The translations under genes and the position numbers were made by a program. From positions 248,001 to 312,000 of the forward strand of contig NZ_CACSJP010000003.1 in assembly GCF_902706095.1 (NCBI RefSeq): DNA of 64,000 nt, read 5' to 3'. The number at the start of each line of letters is the position of its first letter. Positions within the stretch are counted from its first letter, which is position 1. The stretch is from Rhizobium sp. 18065. Lineage in GTDB: Bacteria; Pseudomonadota; Alphaproteobacteria; Rhizobiales; Rhizobiaceae. A model generated the notes under the pieces. That model did no database searches. It was not told where the DNA came from and saw only the letters and a program-made list of their open reading frames with translations. Shown one piece after another: positions 9,672 through 18,931 of the stretch.

Positions 9672-11197
9672 GCGAAAACCATCCCATCGGTCTTTCGATC
9701 CGCGGTGGTTCGAAGCTCTATCCCGGCACGCAGGCGCTGAAGAATGTCGATTTCGACCTGCGCATGGGCGCAGTCAACGTTCTGGTCGGTGAAAACGGCG
9801 CGGGCAAATCGACCTTGATGAAGGTGATTGCCGGCGTCGAACAGCTGAATGGCGGCACGATCACGCTTGACGGTTCCGAGGTGGTGTTTTCCGACAAGTC
9901 GGATGCGGCCCGCCATGGTGTCGGTATCGTTTTCCAGGAACTCAATCTTTTTCCGAACCTGACGGTGACCGAGAACATCTTCATCGGTCACGAAAAGACC
10001 CGTGCGGGCATCCATATCAATCGCGCCGCGCAGACTGAGGCCGCAGCGGCCCTGATGAAGAGGCTTGAGCAGGACATCGATCCCGAAACCCTGCTCGGCA
10101 ACCTGCGCATCGGTCAGCAGCAGATCATCGAGATTGCCAAAGCGCTGGCGGAAAACGCCCGCATCCTGATTTTGGACGAGCCGACGTCTGCGCTTTCTGC
10201 TGCTGAAGTCGATGTGCTATTTCGCGTCATCGGCGACCTGAAACGCCAGGGCGTCGGTATTGTCTATATCTCGCATCGGCTGGAAGAGTTGATCCGCATC
10301 GGTGATTATATCACCGTGTTGCGCGACGGCGTCATCACCGGCTCGCGCTCGATGGCGGGCGTCGATATTCCATGGATCGTTGCCAATATGATTGGTAGCG
10401 CCTCGAAGGAGTTCCCCAAGACCGGGGACCATGCACTCGGCAACGAAGTCTTCAGGGTCGAGAATGTCTGCCTGCCAAGCCCCGCCGGCGGTTATGCCGT
10501 CGACCACATGTCCCTGTCGGTGCGTGAAGGTGAAATCGTCGGGCTTTACGGCCTGATGGGGGCAGGGCGCTCGGAACTGCTCGAATGCATCATGGCCCAG
10601 CATCCGACATCGACCGGTGCGCTGTTTATATCCGGGCAGCCGGTCCGAGAGAAAAACGTCTCCGGCCGCATCAACCGCGGATTGGCCCTGATCCCCGAGG
10701 ACCGCAAGCGTGACGGCCTGGTGCAGATCATGACCATCCGGGAAAACCTGACCCTATCGTCGCTGCCAGATTTTACCCGGATCTTTCACCTCAACCTGAA
10801 GGCGGAACTCGCCAAGGCGGCGGAATTCGTCAAGCGCATGGCGATCAAGATCGCCAGCCTCGAACATCCGGTTTCCAGCCTGTCGGGCGGCAATCAGCAA
10901 AAGGTGGTGATCGGCAAGGCGCTAATGACCAAGCCGAAGATCCTGTTGATGGACGAGCCGTCGCGCGGCATCGATATCGGCGCCAAGGCCGAGATTTTCC
11001 GCACCATGCGCCGCCTGGCCTCCGAAGGCCTAGGCATTCTTTTTGTAACATCCGATCTTGAGGAGGTTCTCGCCCTCTCGGATCGCATTCTCGTCATGGC
11101 GAATGGCAAGCTGACCGGGGATTTCCCCGCCGGCGCCGACGCGGCCGCAGTCATTTCCGCCGCAACGCCCAATTTGAGCAGGGTTGAAACACCATGA
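9668..11197 (+). CDS. Sugar ABC transporter ATPase, tandem domains (RbsA/MglA-like)
   Basis: 509-residue cytoplasmic ATPase with two fused nucleotide-binding domains. Domain 1 has Walker A GENGAGKST at residues 41-49, signature LRIGQQQIIEIAKAL and Walker B ILILDEPTSAL. Domain 2 has the degenerate Walker A GLMGAGRSE typical of this class, signature LSGGNQQKVVIGKAL and Walker B ILLMDEPSRGID. It powers import of the sugar bound by the upstream binding protein. The gene overlaps both neighbours by four bases, making the lipoprotein, ATPase and permease one translational unit. Confidence 0.95.
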   Translation: MSENHPIGLSIRGGSKLYPGTQALKNVDFDLRMGAVNVLVGENGAGKSTLMKVIAGVEQLNGGTITLDGSEVVFSDKSDAARHGVGIVFQELNLFPNLTVTENIFIGHEKTRAGIHINRAAQTEAAAALMKRLEQDIDPETLLGNLRIGQQQIIEIAKALAENARILILDEPTSALSAAEVDVLFRVIGDLKRQGVGIVYISHRLEELIRIGDYITVLRDGVITGSRSMAGVDIPWIVANMIGSASKEFPKTGDHALGNEVFRVENVCLPSPAGGYAVDHMSLSVREGEIVGLYGLMGAGRSELLECIMAQHPTSTGALFISGQPVREKNVSGRINRGLALIPEDRKRDGLVQIMTIRENLTLSSLPDFTRIFHLNLKAELAKAAEFVKRMAIKIASLEHPVSSLSGGNQQKVVIGKALMTKPKILLMDEPSRGIDIGAKAEIFRTMRRLASEGLGILFVTSDLEEVLALSDRILVMANGKLTGDFPAGADAAAVISAATPNLSRVETP

Positions 11198-12261
11198 GCA
11201 TTACCAATACCGCAACCGCCGCGAACGCGGGATCCAAGGCGTCCGGAACTTCTGCGGTGCTGCTGCTCCTGCGCATGCGGACCTTCGTCGCCCTGATCCT
11301 GGTCTTCGCCTTCTTCGCTTTCGCGGCTCCGAATTTTCTGTCCTATGCCAATATGCTGATCATTTCGAAGCATGTGGCGCTGAATGCGCTGCTGGCGATC
11401 GGCATGACCTTCGTCATCATCGCCGGCGGTATTGATTTGTCGGTCGGCTCGATCGTCGGTCTCTGCGCCATGGTTGCAGGCTATCTCGTGCTTTACGGCA
11501 TCGATCTCGGCATCGGCTGGACCATCCAGTTCAACACGCTTGAAATCTGCTTCCTGGTGCTGGTCGTCGGCGTGTTCATTGGTCTGATAAACGGGATATT
11601 GATCACCAAGTTGAATGTCGCGCCGTTCATTGCGACGCTTGGAGTTCTCTATGTGGCGCGTGGTGCAGCCCTGCTGTTTTCCGACGGCCGGACTTTCCCC
11701 AATCTCGCCGGCAATCCGGCCTATGGTTCGGATACGTTCAGGCTGATCGGTTCCGGCAGCTTTCTCGGATTTCCGCTGTCCGTCTGGATCATGGTGGTCG
11801 TCGCGCTGATGGCTGGGTACCTTGCCACCCGCACGCCGCTTGGCCGGCATATCTATGCCGTGGGCGGCAATGAGCGCGGGGCGGGCCTGTCCGGCGTCAA
11901 TGTCGACCGCACCAAGCTCTTCGTCTATATGTTTTCCGGTCTCTGCGCCGCACTGGTCGGCCTGATCATCTCGTCGCAGCTGCAGGCCAGCCATCCGGCG
12001 ACTGGCGAGACCTTCGAGCTGAATGCCATTGCCGCAGCTGTGCTCGGTGGCACGTCGATGTCGGGTGGGCGGGGGCGCATCGGTGGCACGATCATCGGCG
12101 CGTTTGTCATCGGCATCCTGGCCGACGGTCTGATCATGATGGGTGTATCGTCCTTCTGGCAGACGGTGATCAAGGGTCTTGTCATCATTGCGGCTGTGGT
12201 CGTCGACCAGATCCAGCAGAAGCTGCAGGCCCGGGTGATATTGCAGCAGCAGGCAGCGTGA
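11194..12261 (+). CDS. Sugar ABC transporter permease (RbsC-like)
   Basis: 355-residue inner-membrane permease of the BPD_transp_2 family, with about eight to ten hydrophobic segments. Family landmarks are ALNALLAIGMTFVIIAGGIDLSVGS, GLINGILITKLNVAPFIATLG, GRHIYAVGGNERGAGLSGVNV and ELNAIAAAVLGGTSMSGGRG. Start overlaps the ATPase stop as ATGA. It would form the homodimeric channel of the importer. Confidence 0.95.
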   Translation: MSITNTATAANAGSKASGTSAVLLLLRMRTFVALILVFAFFAFAAPNFLSYANMLIISKHVALNALLAIGMTFVIIAGGIDLSVGSIVGLCAMVAGYLVLYGIDLGIGWTIQFNTLEICFLVLVVGVFIGLINGILITKLNVAPFIATLGVLYVARGAALLFSDGRTFPNLAGNPAYGSDTFRLIGSGSFLGFPLSVWIMVVVALMAGYLATRTPLGRHIYAVGGNERGAGLSGVNVDRTKLFVYMFSGLCAALVGLIISSQLQASHPATGETFELNAIAAAVLGGTSMSGGRGRIGGTIIGAFVIGILADGLIMMGVSSFWQTVIKGLVIIAAVVVDQIQQKLQARVILQQQAA

Positions 12262-12356
12262 GGATTTCATATCGGCGTCTGTTGCTGTATATCCCGGGCT
12301 AATCGGGATGACGCGCTTTCGTTTGATTGCGAATTTTTAGGTTTGGGCAGATCGCC

Positions 12357-13166
12357 ATGGATGCGAAAACAGAACAGGAAAACTCCGAGACCATGATCGG
12401 GCTTTTGTCCGAGCCACGGCGGCGGCGCATTTTGGAATGGCTGCAGGAGGAAGGGTCTGCGCGTGTCCGGGAGCTGGCCGCTGCTTTTCACGTTTCCGAA
12501 GCCACCATTCGCCAGGATCTCGAACGGCTGGAGAACGAGGGGTTCATCACCCGCGAGCATGGCGGTGCCTACCTCAATACCGTGCCGATCCAGACCGGCA
12601 CGATGACGCTTCACCATCAGGAGAACATGGACAAGAAGCGGCGGATCGGCGCGCTTGCCGCGGGCCTCGTCAAAGACGGTGAAACATTGATCCTTGATGC
12701 AGGCACGACGACGACCGAAATCGCCATGCGGCTGACCAGCCGGCGCGATCTGACGCTGATCACCAATGCGCTGAACATCGCCATCATTCTGGGCGCGGTC
12801 CCGACATTTGCCGTGCACATGCCGGGTGGTCAGTTCAAGTCGCCGACGCTGTCGCTTTCAGGCGACAAGTCGGTCGAATATTTCCGCAATATTTTCGCCG
12901 GAAAGCTTTTTCTGGCGACAGCCGGTGTGGCGCTGGATGCTGGCCTGACCTATCCGAGCTTTGCCGACCTGCAGTTGAAGGAGGCGATGATCAAAGCCGC
13001 GGCCCATGTCTATCTCGTGGCGGATTCGACCAAGATCAACAAATCCTCCTTTACGCGTCTCGGCTCGCTCGATGTCATCCACTCTTTCATCACCGACGAC
13101 GGTATTTCCGATCGTGATGCAAAGGAGTTCGAAAAGCGTGGGATCCAGGTGCTGATCGCGCACTGA
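12357..13166 (+). CDS. DeoR-family transcriptional regulator
   Basis: 269-residue repressor-type regulator. An N-terminal DeoR helix-turn-helix lies at about residues 20-65 (RRRRILEWLQEEGSARVRELA...VSEATIRQDLERLENEGFITRE followed by the GGA wing), then the sugar-phosphate sensor domain with LDAGTTTTEIA, LTLITNALNIA and VADSTKINKSSF. Members respond to phosphorylated sugars; a phosphorylated intermediate of this pathway is the likely inducer. It follows the permease by 95 bases in the same direction. The start at 12357 is the first ATG that keeps the HTH; the ribosome site is weak, so 12393 is also possible. Confidence 0.9.
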   Translation: MDAKTEQENSETMIGLLSEPRRRRILEWLQEEGSARVRELAAAFHVSEATIRQDLERLENEGFITREHGGAYLNTVPIQTGTMTLHHQENMDKKRRIGALAAGLVKDGETLILDAGTTTTEIAMRLTSRRDLTLITNALNIAIILGAVPTFAVHMPGGQFKSPTLSLSGDKSVEYFRNIFAGKLFLATAGVALDAGLTYPSFADLQLKEAMIKAAAHVYLVADSTKINKSSFTRLGSLDVIHSFITDDGISDRDAKEFEKRGIQVLIAH

Positions 13167-13208
13167 ACCGATGCGCCAGAAATTAGCGATGCGCCGTTCC
13201 GTGCACGG

Positions 13209-13442
13209 TCAGGACGCTTGATCGACCGCGCTGCGCAATGTTGCGTTGATCCGATCCTGCCAGCCTGGTCCGTCTGCCTGGAAATGGGCAATGATGTCGC
13301 TGTCGATCTTGATCGATACCAGTTCCTTGGTGTTGGGAAGGGCGGCTCGTTCGATCGCGGGTGCGGCTGGTTTTTTGACAGGCCTGAAAAGCGCTTCGGC
13401 TGCGTCTTTCGGGTTAACGGGTCTGCGCGGTGTCTGTGCCAT
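13209..13442 (-). CDS. BrnA-like antitoxin-family protein without a BrnT partner
   Basis: 77-residue protein whose C-terminal part (LVSIKIDSDIIAHFQADGPGWQDRINATLR) matches the BrnA antitoxin / ribbon-helix-helix type motif; the N-terminal half is a basic, proline-rich tail. BrnA normally binds DNA and neutralises the RNase BrnT encoded just upstream. No BrnT-like frame is found on either side here, so it may be an orphan regulator or a remnant. The ATG at 13442 has AAAGGA seven bases upstream; an ATG six bases earlier is too close to that site. Confidence 0.6.
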   Translation of the reverse strand: MAQTPRRPVNPKDAAEALFRPVKKPAAPAIERAALPNTKELVSIKIDSDIIAHFQADGPGWQDRINATLRSAVDQAS

Positions 13443-13632
13443 GCTCATGTCCTTTGATGCTTCGCGCTTTGTAGCACGCGGATGGGGTTTCTGCATGATT
13501 CGATCGCGTCCTCTGTCCTGAGGTCGATGTTTGGGTTGCGAAAGTCATGTCGCCGTTGCTTCCTGCCCGAATATCAATAAAACTGAATGCCGGCTGAGTT
13601 GGCAGCGCTGTGGCGCCTTGTTCCAGGATAAA

Positions 13633-13890
13633 CTAGGTTTGCGGCATATCGGGCTGATTGAGGCCGGACAGACCGACATGGTTTGCGTCACAATCGATAA
13701 AGCGGATGCCACCCTTCTCGAATGCCAGGCAAAGCTGTGCTTCCGTGGCGCGATGCACATCGTGCCGATTGCCTTCATAGTCTCTGACCGTGCTGCGTGA
13801 AACGCCAGATCGCTCGGCGAGGTCGGCCTGTGTCCAGTCGAGAAAGCCGCGGGCCGCTCGACAGAGTGCGGGTGTCAGTGTTTTCGTCAT
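13633..13890 (-). CDS. Small XRE-family DNA-binding protein
   Basis: 85-residue protein made almost entirely of a Cro/CI-type helix-turn-helix: ALCRAARGFLDWTQADLAERSG followed by SRSTVRDYEGNRHDVHRAT, with a short C-terminal tail (GGIRFIDCDANHVGLSG) typical of single-domain rhizobial XRE proteins. It is transcribed away from the pha antiporter operon, with two inverted repeats in the gap, so it may regulate itself and the antiporter. The start at 13890 begins the conserved domain; an extra five codons upstream are not needed. Confidence 0.8.
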   Translation of the reverse strand: MTKTLTPALCRAARGFLDWTQADLAERSGVSRSTVRDYEGNRHDVHRATEAQLCLAFEKGGIRFIDCDANHVGLSGLNQPDMPQT

Positions 13891-13898
13891 TTCGGGTT

Positions 13899-13950
13899 GA
13901 CCCAATGCGATAAGTTACCCATATTGGTCACTATACACCATAATATAGTG
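13899..13950. promoter_or_regulatory. Inverted repeats between XRE gene and pha operon (candidate operator)
   Basis: CACTATA at 13929-13935 is repeated inverted as TATAGTG at 13944-13950, eight bases apart. Just upstream, TGACCCAAT (13899-13907) and ATTGGTCA (13923-13930) form a second, imperfect inverted pair that shares bases with the first. Both lie in the 130-base gap between divergent genes, a usual location for an autoregulatory operator. Binding by the XRE protein is inference. Confidence 0.5.
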
Positions 13951-14022
13951 GTTTTGCGCAAATATCCAGATGCGCGTTGTGGCGATTCCGGATCCGCTTG
14001 GCGGTTTTGGCGCAGTCAGTCA

Positions 14023-16968
14023 TTGGGAAGGTCTTCAGGTCTTGGGATAACGTTCGAGCCATATTTTCTGATTGCCCTGCTCGCCCTGCCATTCATTGGC
14101 AGCGTGATCTGCGTCTTTCTGCTGAACAACAAATCTCGAGATCTGCCTGTCGCTGTCGGTGGCGTGGTCACGCTTCTGGCAATCCTTCTGACCGCAGGCT
14201 TCTATCCGTCGGTCTCCGATGGGCAGGCGGTACGTTATTCGCTCGAATGGATTCCGCAACTGGGCCTGAACTTCAGCCTCCGGCTGGATGGCTTTGCATG
14301 GATCTTCACCATGCTGATCGCGGTCATCGGTTTCCTCGTTGTGCTCTATGCCCGCTACTACATGGGCAAGGACGATTCGGTCGCCCGCTTCTTCTCGTTC
14401 CTGATGGCCTTCATGGGCGCAATGCTCGGCATCGTCCTGTCCGGCAATGTTATCCTGCTCTCGGTCTTTTGGGAGCTCACCAGCATTTTCTCCTTCATGC
14501 TGATCAGTTTTTGGCATCACAATGCCGCGGCCCGTGACGGTGCGCGTATGGCGTTGACCGTTACCGGCATTGGTGGCTTCAGCCTGCTGATCGGCTTGCT
14601 TCTGCTCGGAAACATCGTCGGCAGCTATGACCTCGACAAGATCCTGGCATCTGGCGATCTGATCCGCAGCCATCCGCTCTACCTGCCGACGCTCGTCTTC
14701 ATCCTGTTGGGCGCCTTTACCAAAAGCGCGCAGTTTCCGTTCCACTTCTGGCTGCCCAATGCGATGTCGGCGCCGACGCCCGTTTCAGCGCTTTTGCATT
14801 CCGCAACCATGGTCAAGGCCGGTGTCTTCTTGCTGGTGCGTTTGTGGCCGGTCCTGTCGGGTACCTATGAATGGTTCTGGCTAGTTGGACTTGCCGGCAT
14901 TCTGACGCTGCTGTTGGGCGCCTATTTCGCCATGTTCCAGCAGGACCTGAAAGGGCTTCTGGCCTATTCGACCATCAGTCATCTCGGCCTGATTACAACG
15001 CTTCTCAGCCTGGGCAGCCCGCTGGCCACGGTCGCCGCGATCTTCCACATGCTCAACCACGCAACCTTCAAGGCGTCATTGTTCATGGCGGCCGGCATCA
15101 TCGATCATGAAACCGGTACGCGTGACCTCCGGCGATTGAGCGGTCTGTTTCGCTTCTTGCCGATTACCGCGACGCTTGCCATGGTCGCGAGTGCGGCTAT
15201 GGCCGGTGTTCCTCTGCTGAACGGTTTCCTGTCGAAGGAAATGTTCTTCGCCGAAGCTGTCGAGACCCATGCCGATTCAATCCTTGATCGGGCGCTTCCT
15301 TATGTGGCGACCCTCGCTGGAGCGTTCAGCGTCGTCTATGCGCTGCGTCTCATCCATACGGTCTTTTTCGGTCCGGCACCCACCGACTTGCCCAAGCCCA
15401 AGCCGCACGAGCCGCCGCATTCCATGCGGCTCCCGATCGAAATTCTGGTCATTGCCTGCCTCGTAGTTGGCATTGTTCCAGCCATGTCGATCGGCCCGTT
15501 TCTGCATGTCGCCGCCACCAGTGTGCTGGGAAGCGACATGCCGGAATACAGTCTGTCCATCTGGCACGGGTTCAATCTCCCACTGTTGATGAGCGTTATC
15601 GCGATCGTGGGTGGGGTCATTCTTTATGTCGTGCTGCGCAAATATCTGGCGTCCTGCGATGACGGCCCGCCGATCCTGCGCAATCTGAAAGGGCAGCGCA
15701 TTTTCGAACGTGTCCTGGTCGACGTCTCCTGGCGTTGGGCGAGACTGGCTGAGAGACGGTTTGGAACGCGCAATCTCCAGCCGCAATTGCGGTGGCTGGT
15801 GGCCGTTGGTTTCCTGGCAGCACTGCTGCCACTCTATCTTGCGCGTTTCGAAATCCGCGACATTACGTTTACCGGTATAGACCCGGCTTTTGCGGCGATC
15901 TGGTTGCTCGGTATCTGCCTTGCAATCGGTACAGCAATGCTCGCCAAGTACCACCGGCTGGCAGCCTTGATCATGCTCGGCGGCGTCGGATTGATCGTCT
16001 GCATAACATTCGTCTGGCTGTCCGCTCCCGATCTCGCCATCACCCAGTTGCTGGTTGAAGTGGTGACGACGGTTCTCATCCTATTGGGTCTGCGGTGGCT
16101 GCCGAAGCGGACCGTGAGCGTCGACGATCATATTACGCTTCGTGGCCGGTTCCGGCGCTTTCGGGACCTGATGCTGGCCGTGGTCTGCGGGGTCGGAATG
16201 TCGTTTGTCGCCTACGCCGTGATGACGATGCCGGTCCCGGACGCGATCGCCAATTATTTCCTCGAAAATGCCTATGCGCAGGGCGGTGGACGTAACGTCG
16301 TCAATGTCATCCTTGTCGATTTCCGTGGCTTCGACACCATGGGGGAAATCGCTGTTCTCGGGGTCGTGGCGCTGACAGTCTATGCATTGCTACGCCGTTT
16401 CCGGCCGGCTGAAGACAGCTTTGAAATGCCGGAACAGCAGCAGATCCAGAACCGTTTCGATGAGGAGCGCCCCGAACGCTCGGCCGGTGACACGGTGCGC
16501 GATTATCTGCTGGTGCCGTCGGTCATCATGCAGTGGCTGTTTCCGGTCATCATCACGTTCTCCGTCTACCTGTTCATGCGTGGTCACGATATGCCAGGTG
16601 GCGGCTTTTCCGCGGGGCTGACCCTGTCGATTGCCTTCCTCCTGCAATATCTGGCGGGCGGCACGCGCTGGGCGGAGGACCGTATCCGCATTCTGCCATT
16701 GCGCTGGATGGGGGCCGGTCTGCTGACCGCAGTCACGACGGGCATCGGTGCCTGGGCAATGGGCTATCCGTTCTTGACCTCGCATTTTCGCTACATCGAA
16801 GTGCCGCTGGTCGGCAAGGTGCCGGCAGCCTCCGCTTTGCTGTTCGATCTCGGGGTGTTCATGCTGGTGGTCGGGTCGACCGTGTTGATCCTTGTCGCAT
16901 TGGCGCACCAGTCCATCCGTATCAACCGGCTGCGTACGATCGAGGCCAACCGAACTGAGGAGGGGTGA
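14023..16968 (+). CDS. phaA: Cation/proton antiporter subunit A, fused A-B form
   Basis: About 980-residue multi-spanning membrane protein, the A subunit of a group-2 Mrp/Pha/Mnh antiporter with the B-like C-terminal domain fused (MQWLFPVIITFSVYLFMRGH onward, with GHDMPGGGFSAGL). The N-terminal part matches NADH dehydrogenase ND5-type proton channels (SIFSFMLISFWH, FTKSAQFPFHFWLPNAMSAP with its conserved lysine, LLAYSTISHLGL). It works in a complex with C-G to export K+ or Na+ in exchange for protons, for pH and salt tolerance. Homology begins at TFEPYFLIALLALPF; no ATG or GTG stands nearby in frame. TTG at 14023 is my choice; the codon right before TFEP is ATA. See findings. Confidence 0.9.
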   Translation: MGRSSGLGITFEPYFLIALLALPFIGSVICVFLLNNKSRDLPVAVGGVVTLLAILLTAGFYPSVSDGQAVRYSLEWIPQLGLNFSLRLDGFAWIFTMLIAVIGFLVVLYARYYMGKDDSVARFFSFLMAFMGAMLGIVLSGNVILLSVFWELTSIFSFMLISFWHHNAAARDGARMALTVTGIGGFSLLIGLLLLGNIVGSYDLDKILASGDLIRSHPLYLPTLVFILLGAFTKSAQFPFHFWLPNAMSAPTPVSALLHSATMVKAGVFLLVRLWPVLSGTYEWFWLVGLAGILTLLLGAYFAMFQQDLKGLLAYSTISHLGLITTLLSLGSPLATVAAIFHMLNHATFKASLFMAAGIIDHETGTRDLRRLSGLFRFLPITATLAMVASAAMAGVPLLNGFLSKEMFFAEAVETHADSILDRALPYVATLAGAFSVVYALRLIHTVFFGPAPTDLPKPKPHEPPHSMRLPIEILVIACLVVGIVPAMSIGPFLHVAATSVLGSDMPEYSLSIWHGFNLPLLMSVIAIVGGVILYVVLRKYLASCDDGPPILRNLKGQRIFERVLVDVSWRWARLAERRFGTRNLQPQLRWLVAVGFLAALLPLYLARFEIRDITFTGIDPAFAAIWLLGICLAIGTAMLAKYHRLAALIMLGGVGLIVCITFVWLSAPDLAITQLLVEVVTTVLILLGLRWLPKRTVSVDDHITLRGRFRRFRDLMLAVVCGVGMSFVAYAVMTMPVPDAIANYFLENAYAQGGGRNVVNVILVDFRGFDTMGEIAVLGVVALTVYALLRRFRPAEDSFEMPEQQQIQNRFDEERPERSAGDTVRDYLLVPSVIMQWLFPVIITFSVYLFMRGHDMPGGGFSAGLTLSIAFLLQYLAGGTRWAEDRIRILPLRWMGAGLLTAVTTGIGAWAMGYPFLTSHFRYIEVPLVGKVPAASALLFDLGVFMLVVGSTVLILVALAHQSIRINRLRTIEANRTEEG

Positions 16969-17297
16969 TGGAACTCGTTTTGTCGATCGCCATCGGTGTC
17001 ATGACCAGCTGCGGCGTCTGGCTGATCCTGAGACCGCGGACCTATCAGGTCATCGTCGGTCTCTCGCTTCTGTCTTATGCGGTTAACCTGTTCATCTTTG
17101 GCGTGGGAGGCGTTAAAAGCAATGTGCCGCCGATCCTTGGCGATGATGTCCTTCCGTCAACTCTGACCGATCCGGTGCCGCAGGCGCTGGTGCTGACGGC
17201 GATCGTCATCGGCTTCGCCACAACTGCACTGTTTCTGGTCGTCATGCTTGCGTCGCGCGGCCTGACCGGCAACGACCACGTTGACGGGAGGAACTGA
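16968..17297 (+). CDS. phaC: Cation/proton antiporter subunit C
   Basis: 109-residue membrane protein, MnhC/NuoK-like, with three transmembrane segments (MELVLSIAIGVMTSCGVWLI, VIVGLSLLSYAVNLFIFGVG, VLTAIVIGFATTALFLVVML). The DPVPQALVLTAIVIGFA motif is typical of the C subunit and NuoK. Start at 16968 overlaps the subunit A stop as TGATG, with GAGGAGGGG just ahead. It forms part of the membrane core of the Pha complex. Confidence 0.95.
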   Translation: MELVLSIAIGVMTSCGVWLILRPRTYQVIVGLSLLSYAVNLFIFGVGGVKSNVPPILGDDVLPSTLTDPVPQALVLTAIVIGFATTALFLVVMLASRGLTGNDHVDGRN

Positions 17298-17302
17298 GGC
17301 CA

Positions 17303-18931
17303 ATGACCGGCTGGCAAAACCATCTGATCATCCTGCCGATCCTTCTGCCGATGATTGCAGCAGCGTCGCTGCTCTTCGTCGATGAACGCAGCCGCGTCAC
17401 GAAGGCGATGATCAGCCTTGCCTCGACGATCTTGATTGCCGGTGTGTCGATCGTGCTGCTGCAGGTTGAAAATGCATCGGAAACATTCAACGGCGTCTAT
17501 CTTGTCGGCAACTGGGTAGCTCCTTTCGGTATCGTTCTCGTGCTGGACGGGCTTTCGGCGTTGATGCTGACACTGACATCGCTGCTGGCGGTTGCCACGC
17601 TTGTCTTTTCCCTGGCCCGCTGGCATGCGGTCGGCGCGCATTTCCACTCCATGTTCCAGATCCTGTTGATGGGGGTCAATGGTGCATTCCTGACGGGCGA
17701 CCTGTTCAACCTGTTTGTCTTTTTCGAGGTCATGCTGGCCGCATCCTATGGCTTGCTGCTGCACGGGTCCGGTGCTCTGCGGGTAAAAGCCGGGCTGCAC
17801 TACATCGCCGTCAACCTGGTTGCCGCCCTGTTCTTCCTCATCGGCGTCAGCCTCATCTACGGGACGACCGGCACACTCAACATGGCCGACCTTGCCGCCC
17901 GCATCCCCGAGATGGAAGCCGATCGGCGCATGTTGATGGAGGCGGGTGCCGGTGTTCTCGGTATTGCCTTCCTGATCAAGGCCGGCATGTGGCCTTTGTG
18001 TTTCTGGCTGCCGACGGCCTACAGTGCGGCCTCCGCTCCGGTCGCCGGGATGTTTGCGATCCTGAGCAAGCTGGCAATCTACGTCATCCTGCGCCTGACC
18101 ATGCTTTTGTTTGGCGCTGGTCCTTCCGCCGGTTTCGGGGCCGAACTCCTGCTTTTCGGCGGTATTGCAACCATGATCTTCGGCACAGTCGGCGTGCTTG
18201 CCTCCCAGGCACTCGGGCGGCTTGCCGGATATTCGGTTCTGGTGTCGTCGGGCACGATGCTGATGGTGCTGGGCATCAATGATGGCGCGGTGTCATCCGG
18301 AGCCTTGCTTTACCTCGTCAGCTCGACCCTGACGATTGGTGCATTCTTCATGCTGATCGAACTGGTGGAGCGGGGTCAGGACGCTGGAGCGAACGTTCTC
18401 GCAGTGACCATGGAAGCCTATGGCGAGGGTGATGACGAGGTGGAGGAAGGCGGAGGACTTGCCATGCCTGGAACCATGGCCATTCTCGGTATCTGTTTTG
18501 CTGCCTGTGGCATTCTTTTGTCCGGCCTGCCGCCGCTGTCCGGATTTGTCGCCAAGTTTGCGATGCTGTCTGCGATGATGGGTGCCGGCGCCACAGGAGT
18601 GCCGCCAACGGCCGCAGTCTGGACGCTGGTCGTTCTAGTTATCCTCTCGGGCGTTGCGGCGTTGATCGCGATGACCCGGGCCGGCATACGCGCTTTCTGG
18701 ACGTCGATCGAGGGAACGGTTCCACGTGTTCTCGTCATCGAACTTGTGCCGGTGATGTTCCTTTTGTGCCTGACGCTCGCGCTGACGCTCCAGGCCGGTC
18801 CCGCCATGCGCTACATGGACACAACCATCCGGACGTTGAGCAATCCGACCATCTATATCGATGCGGTCAAAAATGCCGCAGCGATTGAAACGCTTTCCAG
18901 GGTCCAATCACAAGAGATAGGAGGAAACTGA
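17303..18931 (+). CDS. phaD: Cation/proton antiporter subunit D
   Basis: 542-residue ND2/ND4-like membrane protein with about fourteen spans. Conserved features include FVFFEVMLAASYGLLLHG (with the key glutamate), FLIKAGMWPLCFWLPTAYSAASAPVAG with the conserved lysine, and LSGLPPLSGFVAKF. Together with subunit A it provides the proton/cation path. A GGGAGG site precedes the ATG, only five bases after the subunit C stop. A stretch EAYGEGDDEVEEGGGL forms an acidic loop near residue 375. Confidence 0.95.
   Translation: MTGWQNHLIILPILLPMIAAASLLFVDERSRVTKAMISLASTILIAGVSIVLLQVENASETFNGVYLVGNWVAPFGIVLVLDGLSALMLTLTSLLAVATLVFSLARWHAVGAHFHSMFQILLMGVNGAFLTGDLFNLFVFFEVMLAASYGLLLHGSGALRVKAGLHYIAVNLVAALFFLIGVSLIYGTTGTLNMADLAARIPEMEADRRMLMEAGAGVLGIAFLIKAGMWPLCFWLPTAYSAASAPVAGMFAILSKLAIYVILRLTMLLFGAGPSAGFGAELLLFGGIATMIFGTVGVLASQALGRLAGYSVLVSSGTMLMVLGINDGAVSSGALLYLVSSTLTIGAFFMLIELVERGQDAGANVLAVTMEAYGEGDDEVEEGGGLAMPGTMAILGICFAACGILLSGLPPLSGFVAKFAMLSAMMGAGATGVPPTAAVWTLVVLVILSGVAALIAMTRAGIRAFWTSIEGTVPRVLVIELVPVMFLLCLTLALTLQAGPAMRYMDTTIRTLSNPTIYIDAVKNAAAIETLSRVQSQEIGGN

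Noticed and set aside
10894-12270. Long minus-strand frame opposite the sugar permease
   Set aside because: Antisense shadow of the ATPase/permease genes; composition rich in Asp/Arg/His without any family pattern.
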